A DNA stretch of 64,000 bases from Eubacterium multiforme (GCF_030813415.1 NZ_JAUSUF010000005.1:1-64000); one strand, 5' to 3'. Positions 17,224-27,455 are shown, numbered from the stretch's first letter. The notes: generated from the sequence alone by a model not told the origin. Program-made: numbers and translations.

Positions 17224-17622
17224 TTATCTAAAATTAAATTTGCCAAGTGTTGTAATTTTATCATTTTCTTTAAGTAATACATCGTAAAGGTTTATGTCTA
17301 ATGTGTTGCAAAGAGATGTAAGATAGAAAATGTTATTTCCCATTTCACGTTCAATAACTTCACGACAATTATCACATAAGGTTCCTTCTATATGGGTTTT
17401 AAAGCAATCTGTAAGATTATCTATAGAATCATTATCTTTTGGTAAGCATTGTTTACATGCATTTATCTTTATGCAACCGCAGTTAGTGACAGCTTTTATA
17501 ATAGCTCTGTTAACTCTAGCATTTGATTCAGTATATTTGCTTAATGTATCAAGTATACTTTTATGCCTAAGTAAAGAATCGTTTACAGAATTTTGGAAAT
17601 CATCAAAAATAATATCTTTCAT
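17224..17622 (-). CDS. Conserved clostridial protein with MazG-like C-terminus
   Basis: About 132 residues, not firmly recognised. The C-terminal part, REVIEREMGNNIFYLTSL, then LDINLYDVLLKEND and TLGKF, resembles the second half of MazG-type nucleotide pyrophosphohydrolases (E-x2-E-GD-x2-FYL). The middle has several cysteines (TNCGCIKINACKQC, TLCDNC) that could bind metal. An upstream ATG gives 20 more residues, but AAGGAG lies just before the ATG at 17622 (MKDIIFDDF), which I chose. It is convergent with disA. The function is open. Confidence 0.72.
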   Translation of the reverse strand: MKDIIFDDFQNSVNDSLLRHKSILDTLSKYTESNARVNRAIIKAVTNCGCIKINACKQCLPKDNDSIDNLTDCFKTHIEGTLCDNCREVIEREMGNNIFYLTSLCNTLDINLYDVLLKENDKITTLGKFNFR

Positions 17623-17933
17623 TTGTCTCAACTCCTTGCTAGTATTTAATATGTCTAAGTTAATTATAAATTTATTAGGCAATATTTGTCAATGTAGATT
17701 TCAATGAATAAGTATTATTTAACATAATAGTATATCATTTTTATTATAAAATATAGGGGGTATAAATCTAATCTTTAATATAGTTAATCTAAATTAAGAA
17801 AATCTTCATATAAGTTAACGTTTTAAATATGGTATAATTAAGAAAAAGATTATACTGTTTTTTAAATAAAATAACAGTTTTTCAAGAATTTTATATAACA
17901 AATGTGGCAACAATTTAATAAGGAGGTGATAAA
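17623..17933 (+). promoter_or_regulatory. Intergenic region with extended -10 promoter for the PIN/TRAM gene
   Basis: This 311-nt AT-rich gap holds the divergent start regions of the minus-strand gene and the PIN/TRAM gene. The clear signal is TGGTATAAT (17830-17838), an extended -10 about 100 nt before the downstream start codon. I see no good -35 and no other gene. Confidence 0.5.
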
Positions 17934-19052
17934 ATGTTTAAAAAATTAATTAGAGGTATTTTGACATTAATGGGGCTGTTAGTCGGTTATATAATAGGAG
18001 AATCAATTTTAAAAATTCAAGCTGTTAAACAGATAAGTTATTTATCAAGTACAGTTGGTTCGGTATTATTCCTTATTGTTATTTCTTTATTAGTTGGTAT
18101 TATTTTGTATTTAGTATCTCCAAAAATATATAGATCAGTTTCAGAGCTTGTAGACTACACTGAAAAGAATATAAGAAAATTTACTGTAGTAGAAATTATA
18201 TATGGTGCAGTTGGAGCTGTGATAGCGTTAATAATTATGTTCTTCTTAGCAAGACCATTAAACGATATTGGAGGAAGCTTAGGACCTATAATATATGTTT
18301 TGGTTAACTTATTAAGTGCAATATTAGGTATGAAGATAATGGTTGAAAAGAAAGATGATATAGATAATATGCTATTATCTATGAAAAAAACAAATGCTTT
18401 AAAAGAAAAGGCTAGTAAAGAAAAAAAGGCTAAAGCTTCAGCTAAAATGGGTAAGGTTATACCTAAAGTGTTAGATACATCAGTTATAATTGATGGAAGA
18501 ATATTTGATATTTGTAAGACTGGGTTTATTGAAGGACCTTTAGTTATACCTAATTTTGTTTTAGATGAATTAAGACATATATCAGATTCATCAGACTCAT
18601 TAAAGAGAACAAGAGGTAGAAGAGGATTAGATATATTAAATAAAATTCAAAAGGAATTAGACATTGAAACTCAAATTTGGGAAGGAGATTTTCCAAAAAT
18701 AGCAGAAGTAGATGCTAAACTTTTAAAATTATCTCAAACACTAGATGGAAAAGTAATAACTAATGATTATAATTTAAATAAAGTAGCAGAAGTACAAGGA
18801 GTACCTGTTTTAAATATTAATGAACTTTCTAATGCAATTAAACCAGTTGTTATTCCTGGAGAAGAAATGACAGTAGAAGTTGTAAAAGACGGAAAAGAGG
18901 CAAGTCAAGGAGTAGCATATTTAGATGATGGTACTATGATTGTAGTTGAAGGTGGAAAAAAATATATTTCAAAAACAATAGATGTTATAGTAACATCTGT
19001 ACTACAAACTGCTGCAGGTAGAATGATATTTGCCAAACCTAAGGAAGCTTAG
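17934..19052 (+). CDS. PIN/TRAM-domain membrane protein (YacL-like)
   Basis: 372 residues. Four hydrophobic segments occupy the first 140 residues, then a basic linker rich in Lys and Ala, a PIN nuclease-like domain (from VLDTSVIIDGRIFD, with acidic residues in VITNDYNLN) and a C-terminal TRAM RNA-binding domain. It therefore looks like a membrane-anchored RNase or RNA-binding protein; the activity is unproven. The order disA-PIN/TRAM-ispD is conserved in Firmicutes. AAGGAGGTG precedes the start. Confidence 0.9.
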   Translation: MFKKLIRGILTLMGLLVGYIIGESILKIQAVKQISYLSSTVGSVLFLIVISLLVGIILYLVSPKIYRSVSELVDYTEKNIRKFTVVEIIYGAVGAVIALIIMFFLARPLNDIGGSLGPIIYVLVNLLSAILGMKIMVEKKDDIDNMLLSMKKTNALKEKASKEKKAKASAKMGKVIPKVLDTSVIIDGRIFDICKTGFIEGPLVIPNFVLDELRHISDSSDSLKRTRGRRGLDILNKIQKELDIETQIWEGDFPKIAEVDAKLLKLSQTLDGKVITNDYNLNKVAEVQGVPVLNINELSNAIKPVVIPGEEMTVEVVKDGKEASQGVAYLDDGTMIVVEGGKKYISKTIDVIVTSVLQTAAGRMIFAKPKEA

Positions 19053-19064
19053 AAGGAGAACATT

Positions 19065-19739
19065 ATGAATAGTGCAATCATTTTATCTGGTGGAAGAGGC
19101 AAGAGAATGGGCTCTAATTTAAGTAAGCAATTTATATTAATAAATGAAAAGCCTATTTTATATTACACAATTAAGAAATTTAGAGAAAATGAATTAATTG
19201 ATGAGATAATATTAGTTCTTCCAAAAGACGAGATTGAATATTGTAAAAAAGAAGTATTAGAAAAAAATAATTTGTTTGTAGATAAGATAGTTGAAGGTGG
19301 AGAAGAAAGACAAGATTCTGTTTTTAATGGATTAAATGCCATAGATAATGGAGATATTGTTTTAATTCACGATGGAGCTAGACCTTTTGTTACTGATAAA
19401 ATCATAAAAGATGGAATAGAAGGTGCTAAAAAGTTTAAAGCAGCAGCTCCAGGAGTAATGCCTAAAGATACTATTAAGGTAAAAGATAAGAATAACTTAT
19501 CAAAGGAAACTCTTAATAGAGAAGAACTTATAGCAGTTCAAACACCACAAGTATTTGATTATAATCTTATATTAGAATGTCACAAAAAGATAAAAGAAAA
19601 TAATATAAAAGTAACAGATGATACTATGGTTGTTGAAACCTTTGGAAATAAAGTTTTCTTATATGAAGGAGCCTATACAAACATAAAAATAACTACTCCA
19701 GAAGATTTAATTTTAGCTAAGTATTTAGCTTGTGATTAA
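19065..19739 (+). CDS. ispD: 2-C-methyl-D-erythritol 4-phosphate cytidylyltransferase
   Basis: Couples CTP to MEP in the non-mevalonate isoprenoid pathway. 224 residues, the usual length. The nucleotide-binding SGGRGKRMG (about 8-16), HDGARPF (about 104-110) and AVQTPQVF motifs are present. It is 12 nt after the PIN/TRAM gene. ispF, often the next gene, is absent here; a T-box and proS follow instead. Confidence 0.95.
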   Translation: MNSAIILSGGRGKRMGSNLSKQFILINEKPILYYTIKKFRENELIDEIILVLPKDEIEYCKKEVLEKNNLFVDKIVEGGEERQDSVFNGLNAIDNGDIVLIHDGARPFVTDKIIKDGIEGAKKFKAAAPGVMPKDTIKVKDKNNLSKETLNREELIAVQTPQVFDYNLILECHKKIKENNIKVTDDTMVVETFGNKVFLYEGAYTNIKITTPEDLILAKYLACD

Positions 19740-19752
19740 TGAAATAAAGCTA

Positions 19753-19781
19753 TTGACAAGGTATTTTTCAAAGATTATAAT
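19753..19781 (+). promoter_or_regulatory. Consensus promoter of the proS T-box transcript
   Basis: TTGACA, 17 bp, TATAAT: a full sigma-A consensus. Transcription would start near 19788, just before the T-box leader. Confidence 0.92.
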
Positions 19782-19810
19782 TAATAGATATAACGAATAT
19801 TAGTTAAAAG

Positions 19811-20008
19811 CTATGAAGAAGAATAGTAGAAATCGCCATTTTCAGAGAGAGAATTCACCGGCTGAAAGATTCTCAAATAGATTTTGAACCAGCTTTGGAG
19901 TAATAGGAAAAAACTATCGGTTTAATACCGTTATCATTATTAAAGAAAAAAATTAGGTGGTACCGCGATTAGTAGTCGCCCTATTGGTAAATAGGGTGGC
20001 TTTTTTTT
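19811..20008 (+). promoter_or_regulatory. Proline-specific T-box leader with terminator
   Basis: A tRNA-sensing leader controlling proS. The T-box sequence AGGTGGTACCGCG is at 19955-19967. Stem I ends with GAACCAGCTTTGGAGT, where CCA at 19889-19891 is the likely specifier (proline codon). The terminator stem GCCCTAT / ATAGGGTGGC is followed by eight T (to 20008). Uncharged tRNA-Pro would favour the antiterminator and allow proS expression. Confidence 0.93.
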
Positions 20009-20044
20009 ATACATAAAAATAATAAAACCAGGAGGAAAATAATT

Positions 20045-21760
20045 ATGAAAATGTCAAATATGTTTATGGCTACACTTAGAGAAGTTCCAGCAGAGGCTGA
20101 AATTGCAAGTCATCAATTAATGGTTAGAGCAGGATTAATAAGAAAAATGGCATCAGGAGTTTATAATTATCTACCATTAGGAGTTAAAGCTCTTAGAAAT
20201 GTTGAAAATATAGTAAGAGAAGAAATGGATAATACAGGAGCTCAAGAACTTTTATGTTCAGCAGTAGTTCCAGCAGAATTATGGGAAGAATCAGGAAGAT
20301 GGGGAGCTTATGGACCTGAATTATTTAGATTCCAAGATAGAAATAATAGAGATTTCTGTTTAGGACCAACTCATGAAGAAGTATTTACAGAAATTGCAAA
20401 GAATGAAATAAAATCATATAAGCAATTACCAGTAAATTTATATCAAATTCAAACTAAGTATAGAGACGAAACTAGACCAAGATTTGGAGTTATGAGATCT
20501 AGAGAATTCATAATGAAAGATGCTTATAGTTTTGATAAAGACCAAGAAGGATTAGATTTAGCTTTTAATAAAATGCATGATGCCTACATAAACATATTCA
20601 ATAGATGTGGATTAGATGCAAAATGTGTTGAAGCTGACTCAGGTGCTATTGGAGGTTCAAACTCAGCAGAATTTATGGTTAAATCAGAAGTTGGAGAAGA
20701 TGACGTAGTATTCTGTACATCATGTAATTATGCTGCAAATATAGAAAAGGCAGAAACAATAGCAGAAGTTGCAGAAGCTGAAGAGTTAGCTAAAATGGAA
20801 AAAATAGCAACTCCAGATAGCAGAACTATAGAAGAAATTTCAGAATTCTTAAAAGTATCTCCAAAGAAAACAGTTAAAACTTTAATTTATAACGTAGATG
20901 GAAAATTAGTTGGAGTTTTAGTTAGAGGAGATAGAGAAGTTAATGAAATCAAAGTTGCAAATGCTTCTAATGCTTCTGGTGATATAGAATTAGCTTCACA
21001 TGAAGAAGTTTCAAAGGCAACTAATGCAGAAACAGGTTTTGCAGGTCCAGTTGGATTAAAAGTAGATTTATTATTAGTAGATGAAGAAGTTAGTAAAATG
21101 TATAATATGATTGTAGGTGCTAACGAAACAGGATACCATTTAACTGGTGTTAATTATGGAAGAGAATTTGAAGGTGTAATTGGAGACTTTAGAAACATAG
21201 AAGAAGGAGAAACTTGTCCAAAATGTGGTGGAAAAGTTACTATAGCAAGAGGAACTGAAGTTGGACACATCTTTAAACTAGGAACTAAGTATTCAGAAGC
21301 TATGAATGCAAACTTTATAGATGTTGATGGTAAAGAAAAACCATTTATAATGGGTTGCTATGGAATAGGTGTTACAAGAACACTTGCATCAATAATTGAA
21401 CAACATCATGATGAAGATGGAATAATCTGGCCTTTAGCAGTTGCACCATATCATGTTTCAGTAATTGCTGTTAATTCAAAGGATGAAGAGCAAATGAGAA
21501 TAGCTACAGAAATCTATAATGAATTAAACAAAATGGGAGTAGAAGCTCTTTTAGATGATAGAAAAGAAAGAGCTGGAGTTAAGTTTAAAGATTCAGAACT
21601 TATGGGAATTCCTATGAGAATTACAGTAGGTAAGAAAATAGGGGATGGAGAAGTTGAATTTAAGCTAAGAGATGGCGGCGAAAATGAAACTATAAAGATA
21701 GAAGATGCAAAGGAAAGAGTCAGAGCAGAATTCGAAAAGCATAACCTAAAAATAAGATAA
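20045..21760 (+). CDS. proS: Prolyl-tRNA synthetase
   Basis: A class II synthetase, 571 residues, the bacterial long form. The catalytic core with motif 2 ([19 protein letters not shown], about 137-155), an inserted editing domain (about 235-380) that clears Ala-tRNA-Pro, motif 3 ([18 protein letters not shown]) and the anticodon-binding domain at the C-terminus. It is driven by its own consensus promoter and a proline T-box, independent of ispD. cysS follows 15 nt later and probably shares the transcript. Confidence 0.97.
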   Translation: MKMSNMFMATLREVPAEAEIASHQLMVRAGLIRKMASGVYNYLPLGVKALRNVENIVREEMDNTGAQELLCSAVVPAELWEESGRWGAYGPELFRFQDRNNRDFCLGPTHEEVFTEIAKNEIKSYKQLPVNLYQIQTKYRDETRPRFGVMRSREFIMKDAYSFDKDQEGLDLAFNKMHDAYINIFNRCGLDAKCVEADSGAIGGSNSAEFMVKSEVGEDDVVFCTSCNYAANIEKAETIAEVAEAEELAKMEKIATPDSRTIEEISEFLKVSPKKTVKTLIYNVDGKLVGVLVRGDREVNEIKVANASNASGDIELASHEEVSKATNAETGFAGPVGLKVDLLLVDEEVSKMYNMIVGANETGYHLTGVNYGREFEGVIGDFRNIEEGETCPKCGGKVTIARGTEVGHIFKLGTKYSEAMNANFIDVDGKEKPFIMGCYGIGVTRTLASIIEQHHDEDGIIWPLAVAPYHVSVIAVNSKDEEQMRIATEIYNELNKMGVEALLDDRKERAGVKFKDSELMGIPMRITVGKKIGDGEVEFKLRDGGENETIKIEDAKERVRAEFEKHNLKIR

Positions 21761-21775
21761 TTAGGAGGAATTAGA

Positions 21776-23185
21776 ATGAAGCTTTATAACACGCTAACAA
21801 GAAAAAAAGAAGAATTCATACCAATAACTCCAGGAGAAGTTAAAATGTATGTTTGTGGACCTACAGTATATAACTTCTTTCATATAGGAAATGGTAGAAC
21901 ATTTATAGTTTTTGACACAATAAGAAGATATTTTGAATATAGAGGCTATAAGGTTAAATTTGTTCAAAACTTTACAGATATAGATGACAAGATGATAAAG
22001 AGAGCAAATGAAGAAGGAACTTCAGTAAAAGAAGTTGGAGATAAGTATATAGGAGAATATTATACAGATGCAGATGCTCTTAATATAGAAAGAGCAACTG
22101 TTAATCCTAGAGCTACTCAATATATAGATGAAATAATTAAGTTTGTAGAAGAACTAATTGAAAAAGGCTATGCCTATGAAGTAGATGGTGATGTTTACTT
22201 TAGCACTAAAAAGTTTGAAGGTTATGGCAAATTATCAAAACAAAATTTAGATGACTTACAAGCTGGAGCTAGAATTAATGTAGACGAAAGAAAGAAAGAT
22301 CCTATGGACTTTGCTATATGGAAGGCAAAGAAAGAAGGAGAACCTGCATGGAAGTGCCCTTGGGGAGAAGGAAGACCAGGATGGCATATAGAATGCTCAT
22401 GTATGGCAAAGAATATCCTAGGAGATACAATTGATATACATGCAGGTGGAATGGATTTAGCATTTCCACATCATGAAAATGAAATAGCCCAAAGTGAAGC
22501 CTTAACAGGAGAACCATTTGCACATTATTGGTTACATTCAGCTTATGTAAATGTAAATAATCAAAAAATGTCTAAGTCATTAAATAATTTCTTTACAGCA
22601 AGAGATGTATTAAAGGAATATGATTCAGATGTAATTAGATTTTTAATGCTTTCATGCCATTATAGAATTCAATTAAACTATAGTGCTGATTTATTAGAGT
22701 CAGCTAAGTCATCAGTTGAAAGATTATATAATGCAATAGGAAACCTTGAAAATCTTATGGATGAAGTTTCAAGAGTTGAAATGAATGAAGAAGAAAAGAA
22801 ATACTTAGAAAGCTTAAATAAGTATAGAGAAAAATATATTGAAAAAATGGATGATGACTTCAATACAGCAGATGCTATAACTGCAATATTTGATTTAGTT
22901 AAAGACATTAATACTAACATAGATGGAAATTCATCAAAGGAATTAGCAAAGGGAGCTTTAGACTTAATAAGAGAACTTGGAGCACCTCTTGGAATGTTAC
23001 AAAAATCAACTAAAGGTGATTTAGCAGATGAAGCTTCTGAAATAGAAGGATTAATAGAAGAAAGACAACAAGCAAGAAAGAATAGAGACTTTGCCCTTGC
23101 AGATAAAATAAGAGACGATTTAAAAGCAAGAGGAATAGTCCTTGAAGATACTCCACAAGGAGTAAGATGGAAAAAGGTCAACTAA
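21776..23185 (+). CDS. cysS: Cysteinyl-tRNA synthetase
   Basis: A class I synthetase, 469 residues. The HIGN signature is at 36-39, KMSKS at about 265, and zinc ligands include Cys27 (VCGPT), the Cys of ECSCM and the His pair of FPHHENE. AGGAGG lies before the ATG. In Bacillus cysS follows cysE; here it follows proS. mrnC comes next, as in Bacillus. Confidence 0.97.
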   Translation: MKLYNTLTRKKEEFIPITPGEVKMYVCGPTVYNFFHIGNGRTFIVFDTIRRYFEYRGYKVKFVQNFTDIDDKMIKRANEEGTSVKEVGDKYIGEYYTDADALNIERATVNPRATQYIDEIIKFVEELIEKGYAYEVDGDVYFSTKKFEGYGKLSKQNLDDLQAGARINVDERKKDPMDFAIWKAKKEGEPAWKCPWGEGRPGWHIECSCMAKNILGDTIDIHAGGMDLAFPHHENEIAQSEALTGEPFAHYWLHSAYVNVNNQKMSKSLNNFFTARDVLKEYDSDVIRFLMLSCHYRIQLNYSADLLESAKSSVERLYNAIGNLENLMDEVSRVEMNEEEKKYLESLNKYREKYIEKMDDDFNTADAITAIFDLVKDINTNIDGNSSKELAKGALDLIRELGAPLGMLQKSTKGDLADEASEIEGLIEERQQARKNRDFALADKIRDDLKARGIVLEDTPQGVRWKKVN

Positions 23186-23189
23186 TTAA

Positions 23190-23222
23190 AAAGGGCTGTG
23201 CAATTAAGCGCAGCCCTTATTT
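23190..23222 (+). terminator. Hairpin between cysS and mrnC
   Basis: AAGGGCTG / CAGCCCTT with further pairing toward the loop, followed by ATTT. The weak T-tract suggests partial termination, leaving readthrough into mrnC. Confidence 0.65.
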
Positions 23223-23236
23223 AAAGGAGTAATAAT

Positions 23237-23653
23237 ATGTTAGAAAATTTCAGAAATAGAGAATTTACAAAAGATGAAGCTAGAAGACTAAATCCACTTC
23301 AATTAGCATTAATAGGAGATGGAGCTTATGAATTATTTATAAGAGATTATATTATTTCAAATAATACAGAACTTTCAGCCCATAAAATTCATAGAGAAGC
23401 TATAAATTATGTTAAGGCAAAAAGTCAATCAGATATAATGCATGAAATAGAAGATTTATTAACGGAAGAAGAAAGCTATATTTATAAAAGAGGAAGAAAT
23501 GCTAAATCAGCAACTGTACCTAAAAATGCAGATGTTAGAGATTATAGAATGGCAACAGGTTTTGAGGCTTTAGTTGGATACTTATATTTAATAAATGATA
23601 TGGAAAGATTAGAATTTGTATTTAATAAAAGTATAGAAATATGTAAAAAATAA
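23237..23653 (+). CDS. mrnC: Mini-ribonuclease III
   Basis: 138 residues, an RNase III catalytic domain with no double-stranded RNA-binding domain. In Bacillus it trims the ends of 23S rRNA precursors. The start region LNPLQLALIGDGAYELFIRDYI and the later FEALVGYLYL match the family, with the acidic residues retained. It sits between cysS and rlmB as in Bacillus. Confidence 0.94.
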   Translation: MLENFRNREFTKDEARRLNPLQLALIGDGAYELFIRDYIISNNTELSAHKIHREAINYVKAKSQSDIMHEIEDLLTEEESYIYKRGRNAKSATVPKNADVRDYRMATGFEALVGYLYLINDMERLEFVFNKSIEICKK

Positions 23654-23686
23654 TATAAAATATAACTAATAAGGAGTTATGTAAAA

Positions 23687-24610
23687 ATGACAAGAATAAA
23701 AAAGAGTAATCAAAATAGAAAAAGAGATGATAGAAAAAATAATAAATTTAGAGAAAATAGAGAAGTAGAAGTTGATTTTTCACCTAGAAATAAAGATGGT
23801 AGAAAATTTAGAGAAGAAAAACAATTTAAACAAAGAGAAGAAAAAGTTTTAGGTAATAAACAAATAGAACAGGTAAGAGAAGATTTAATAATAGGTAGAA
23901 ATGCTGTTATGGAAGCGTTAAAAAGTAATAAGACAATAGAAGCGCTATATATAACAAATGGACCTAGAGAAGGCTCAATAAATGCAATAATAAATCTTGC
24001 AAAAGAAAATAGAATTGTTCTTAAAGAGGTTGATAAAAAGAAATTAGATTCAATGTCAGATGGAGCAGTGCATCAAGGGGTTATAGCTAGAATAACACCA
24101 TATAAATATTTTGAAGTGAAGGATATATTAGATGATGCAAAGAAAAAAGGAGAAGAACCTTTTATAATAATTTTGGATGAATTAGAAGATCCTCACAACT
24201 TAGGTTCAATAATCAGAACTGCGGAAACTTGTGGAGTTCATGGTATTATAATTCCAAAAAGAAGAAATGTTGGGGTAACTCCTACTGTATATAAATCATC
24301 AGTTGGAGCAGTAGAACATGTAAAAATAGCAAAAGTTACTAACGTAAATAGTATAATTGATGATTTAAAGTCACAGGGAATATGGGTTTATGGAGCAGAT
24401 ATAGAAGGAAAAGAATATAGTTATGAAGTGGACTTTAGTGGATCATGTGCATTAATAATAGGTAGTGAAGGTAGAGGTATATCTAAATTAACTCTTAAAA
24501 AATGTGACAAGTTAGTTAAAATACCTATGATTGGAAAAATAAATTCTTTAAATGCATCAGTAGCTGGTGGTATAATGATGTATGAAGTATTAAAGGGTAG
24601 ATTGAAATAA
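23687..24610 (+). CDS. rlmB: 23S rRNA (guanosine-2'-O)-methyltransferase RlmB (TrmH family)
   Basis: A SPOUT methyltransferase that modifies 23S rRNA in the L1-proximal region in E. coli. 307 residues: an Arg/Lys-rich, low-complexity N-terminal extension (about 1-65), the substrate-binding domain (IIGRNAVMEAL), and the SPOUT knot with DELEDPHNLGSIIRTAE, IIGSEGRGIS and SLNASVAGGIMMYE. The basic extension is longer than in many homologues and may be an RNA-binding tail. Confidence 0.93.
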   Translation: MTRIKKSNQNRKRDDRKNNKFRENREVEVDFSPRNKDGRKFREEKQFKQREEKVLGNKQIEQVREDLIIGRNAVMEALKSNKTIEALYITNGPREGSINAIINLAKENRIVLKEVDKKKLDSMSDGAVHQGVIARITPYKYFEVKDILDDAKKKGEEPFIIILDELEDPHNLGSIIRTAETCGVHGIIIPKRRNVGVTPTVYKSSVGAVEHVKIAKVTNVNSIIDDLKSQGIWVYGADIEGKEYSYEVDFSGSCALIIGSEGRGISKLTLKKCDKLVKIPMIGKINSLNASVAGGIMMYEVLKGRLK

Positions 24611-24625
24611 AAAGAGGGATGAGTT

Positions 24626-25138
24626 TTGAAAATTATATTTATAGATGGATATAATGTATTAAACAGCTGGCCCAATTTAAAAGATTTGAAGAATATTAGT
24701 TTTGATGGAGCTAGAAATAAATTGGTGGATATATTGCATAATTATGGTAGCTACAATGACTGTAAAGCAATTTTAGTATTTGATGGACATAAAGTGGCAG
24801 GCAATATAGAAAGCAAGGAAGAAGTTAATAAAAATCTATCTATAGTTTTTACTAAAGATGGAGAAACCGCTGATAGTTATATAGAAAAGGCAGTCCATTC
24901 TATTGGTAGAAGGTATGAAGTTTACGTAGTTACATCAGATTGGTTAGAACAGCAAACAATATTCCAACGGGGAGCTGTAAGAATGTCCTCATTAGAATTT
25001 TATAATGAGGTTATTGGACTAGAAAAGAAAATAAGAGTAAAAGCAGAAAATAATATGATTTCACAAAAGAATAGCTTAGAAGACAATATTTGTGATGATG
25101 TTTTGGATAAACTTGAGAAACTGCGTAGAAGTCATTGA
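24626..25138 (+). CDS. NYN-domain RNase (YacP/Rae1-like)
   Basis: 170 residues. The NYN (PIN-like) fold begins IIFIDGYNVLNSWP with the first Asp, and later acids lie in DGETADSYIE and VTSDW. Bacillus Rae1 is a ribosome-associated endonuclease that cuts mRNA in the A site. The start is TTG with GAGGGA upstream. The gene order rlmB-rae1-sigH is the same as in Bacillus, which supports the call. Confidence 0.88.
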   Translation: MKIIFIDGYNVLNSWPNLKDLKNISFDGARNKLVDILHNYGSYNDCKAILVFDGHKVAGNIESKEEVNKNLSIVFTKDGETADSYIEKAVHSIGRRYEVYVVTSDWLEQQTIFQRGAVRMSSLEFYNEVIGLEKKIRVKAENNMISQKNSLEDNICDDVLDKLEKLRRSH

Positions 25139-25143
25139 TACTG

Positions 25144-25173
25144 TTGACTTAGTTTTCAGTGCTAATGTATAAT
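25144..25173 (+). promoter_or_regulatory. sigH promoter
   Basis: TTGACT (25144-25149), 18 bp, TATAAT (25168-25173). The -10 element overlaps an upstream in-frame GTG, which therefore cannot be the sigH start. Confidence 0.85.
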
Positions 25174-25230
25174 AGCAGTTATATAAAGGGTTTTATTTTA
25201 GGGCAAAATGTGGAGAATGGTGGGTATTCT

Positions 25231-25857
25231 ATGACTAAATGTTTGGATTTAGATTTTAAAGAAAAAAATGATGAAGAAGTAGCAGTAGAAGCAAAAAATG
25301 GAAATGTAAAAGCACAGGAATATTTAATAAATAAATATGAGGGCTTTATTAAAACTAAAGCAAAGTCATATTTTTTAATTGGTGCAGATAGAGAAGATAT
25401 TTATCAAGAAGGTATGATAGGTCTTTATAAAGCAATTAGAGATTTTAATCCAGATAAATTATCAACATTTAAAGCATTTGCAGAATTATGTGTAACAAGA
25501 CAGATAATAACAGCAATAAAAACAGCAACAAGACAAAAACATATTCCATTAAATACTTACGTATCTTTAAATAAACCCATTTATGAAGAAGAATCTGAAA
25601 GAACCTTGTTAGATGTTCTTTCTGGATTTAAAATCACAGACCCTGAAGAACTTGTTATAAGTCAAGAAGAAAAAGTAAGAATTGAAGAAGAGATAGAAAA
25701 AGTTTTATCAAGATTAGAATTAGAGGTATTAAATTCATATCTTGATGGAAAATCCTATCAAGAGATAGCATGTGATTTAGATAGACATGCAAAATCAATA
25801 GACAATGCACTACAAAGGGTAAAAAGAAAGCTTGAAAAATGCCTTGACATAAAGTAG
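25231..25857 (+). CDS. sigH: RNA polymerase sigma factor SigH (Spo0H)
   Basis: The sigma factor for the onset of sporulation and stationary phase, 208 residues. Region 2 has SYFLIGADREDIYQEGMIGLYKAIRDF, followed by the very conserved CVTRQIITAIKTATRQKHIPLN; region 4 is at the C-terminus (LDGKSYQEIACDLDRHAKSIDNALQRVKRKL). The frame stays open upstream to a GTG at 25159, but that codon lies in the promoter, so I chose the ATG at 25231 (MTKCLDLDF) with GGTGGG upstream. Confidence 0.93.
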   Translation: MTKCLDLDFKEKNDEEVAVEAKNGNVKAQEYLINKYEGFIKTKAKSYFLIGADREDIYQEGMIGLYKAIRDFNPDKLSTFKAFAELCVTRQIITAIKTATRQKHIPLNTYVSLNKPIYEEESERTLLDVLSGFKITDPEELVISQEEKVRIEEEIEKVLSRLELEVLNSYLDGKSYQEIACDLDRHAKSIDNALQRVKRKLEKCLDIK

Positions 25858-25867
25858 TGAATTTTTA

Positions 25868-25896
25868 TTGACAAACAAAAGGAATGATAGTAAACT
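25868..25896 (+). promoter_or_regulatory. Promoter of tRNA-Thr and tuf1
   Basis: TTGACA, 17 bp, TAAACT, ending about 38 bp before the tRNA. Confidence 0.7.
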
Positions 25897-25934
25897 TTAT
25901 AATTGGTATATTAAAGAAAACTCATGAATTGAGT

Positions 25935-26010
25935 GCTCACGTAGCTCAGTTGGCAGAGTGTCGCCTTGGTAAGGCGGAGGTCGTCGGTTCAATCCCGATC
26001 GTGAGCTCCA
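25935..26010 (+). tRNA. tRNA-Thr (GGU)
   Basis: A 76-nt cloverleaf: acceptor arms GCTCACG and CGTGAGC, anticodon loop TTGGTAA giving GGT, T-arm TCGGTTCAATCCCGA, discriminator T, and encoded CCA. It lies just before tuf, an arrangement also known in E. coli (thrT-tufB). Confidence 0.95.
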
Positions 26011-26072
26011 AGCATATAAAAATGTACAAAACACTAGGCAAGGTTTATTAGAGTGATAAGGAGGAATTTATA

Positions 26073-27266
26073 ATGTCAAAAGCAAAATTCGAAAGAAGTA
26101 AACCACACGTTAACATTGGAACAATAGGTCACGTAGACCATGGTAAGACAACATTAACAGCAGCTATTACAACAGTATTAGCAAACAAGGGGTTCGCTGA
26201 ATCATTTAAGTATGATGAAATTGATAAGGCTCCAGAAGAAAAAGAAAGAGGAATCACAATCAATACAGCACACGTTGAGTATGAAACAGAAAACAGACAC
26301 TATGCTCACGTAGACTGCCCAGGACATGCTGATTACGTAAAGAACATGATCACAGGAGCAGCACAAATGGATGGAGCAATCTTAGTTGTATCAGCAGCAG
26401 ATGGTCCAATGCCACAAACAAGAGAACATATCCTACTAGCATCAAGAGTTGGAGTTGACTATATCGTAGTATTCTTAAACAAAGCAGATATGGTTGATGA
26501 TGAAGAATTACTTGAATTAGTAGAAATGGAAGTAAGAGAATTATTAAGCGAATACAACTTCCCAGGAGATGATATTCCAGTAATAACAGGATCAGCATTA
26601 AAAGCATTAGAAAACCCAACAGATGAAGCAGCAACAAAATGCATCATGGACTTAATGGAAGCAGTAGATAGCTACATCCCAACTCCAGAAAGAGCGACAG
26701 ATAAGCCATTCTTAATGCCAGTAGAAGATGTATTCACAATCACTGGTAGAGGAACAGTTGCAACAGGAAGAGTTGAAAGAGGAATACTACACATCGGAGA
26801 CGAAGTAGAAGTAGTAGGAATCAAGGAAGAAACAAAGAAGACTGTAGTAACAGGAATCGAAATGTTCAGAAAGTTATTAGACGAAGCGCAAGCTGGAGAT
26901 AACATAGGAGCATTATTAAGAGGAATACAAAGAACAGAAATCGAAAGAGGTCAAGTATTAGCAAAACCTGGTACAGTAAACCCTCATAAGAAATTCGTAG
27001 GTCAAGTATACGTACTTAAAAAAGAAGAAGGTGGAAGACATACTCCATTCTTCGATGGATACAGACCACAATTCTACTTCAGAACAACTGACGTAACAGG
27101 ATCAATAAAATTACCAGATGGAATGGAAATGGTAATGCCAGGAGACCACATCGACATGAACGTTGAATTAATCACTCCAGTAGCAATGGACGAAGGATTA
27201 AGATTCGCTATCAGAGAAGGTGGAAGAACAGTAGGTTCAGGAGTTGTTACTAGTATAATTGAATAA
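26073..27266 (+). CDS. tuf: Elongation factor Tu, copy 1
   Basis: A GTPase that delivers aminoacyl-tRNA to the ribosome, 397 residues. G1 GHVDHGKT is at 19-26, DCPGH at about 81-85, NKAD at about 136-139. Domains 2 and 3 follow. The protein is identical in sequence to the copy at 42017-43210. The two coding regions differ by about nine silent changes and the stop codon (TAA here, TAG there), while flanks are unrelated. This copy follows tRNA-Thr with its own promoter. Confidence 0.98.
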   Translation: MSKAKFERSKPHVNIGTIGHVDHGKTTLTAAITTVLANKGFAESFKYDEIDKAPEEKERGITINTAHVEYETENRHYAHVDCPGHADYVKNMITGAAQMDGAILVVSAADGPMPQTREHILLASRVGVDYIVVFLNKADMVDDEELLELVEMEVRELLSEYNFPGDDIPVITGSALKALENPTDEAATKCIMDLMEAVDSYIPTPERATDKPFLMPVEDVFTITGRGTVATGRVERGILHIGDEVEVVGIKEETKKTVVTGIEMFRKLLDEAQAGDNIGALLRGIQRTEIERGQVLAKPGTVNPHKKFVGQVYVLKKEEGGRHTPFFDGYRPQFYFRTTDVTGSIKLPDGMEMVMPGDHIDMNVELITPVAMDEGLRFAIREGGRTVGSGVVTSIIE

Positions 27267-27297
27267 TATTGATTAAGATTGTCAAATATATTTTAAT

Positions 27298-27324
27298 AAG
27301 GACTGGGTAATTTACCTAGTCCTT
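27298..27324 (+). terminator. Hairpin after tuf1
   Basis: AAGGACTGGGTA pairs with TACCTAGTCCTT with one mismatch. There is only a weak T-tract, so the stop may be leaky. Confidence 0.6.
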
Positions 27325-27340
27325 TACAAAGGACATATTA

Positions 27341-27369
27341 TTGACAGTTTAAATAAATTGTGATAATGT
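27341..27369 (+). promoter_or_regulatory. Promoter of rpmG-secE-nusG
   Basis: TTGACA (27341-27346), 17 bp, TAATGT. The -35 is exact, the -10 is weaker. It lies about 90 bp before the rpmG start. Confidence 0.7.
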
Positions 27370-27455
27370 GAGAAAGTAACTCATAAAGTCACGAAATAGA
27401 TACAGTAAGAGGTATGTCTCTTAAAATATATATTTAAAAACTGGAGGTGCAGACC

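Noticed and set aside
17330-17707. Plus-strand reading frame of 125 codons opposite the MazG-like gene
   Set aside because: The minus-strand gene has a ribosome binding site and conserved-looking motifs; this frame has neither.
22678-23181. Minus-strand reading frame of 167 codons opposite cysS
   Set aside because: It lies entirely within cysS in antisense, has Ser/Leu-rich shadow composition and no ribosome binding site.
25159-25230. N-terminal extension of SigH from an upstream GTG
   Set aside because: The GTG falls inside the sigH promoter -10 region, so the transcript starts after it.
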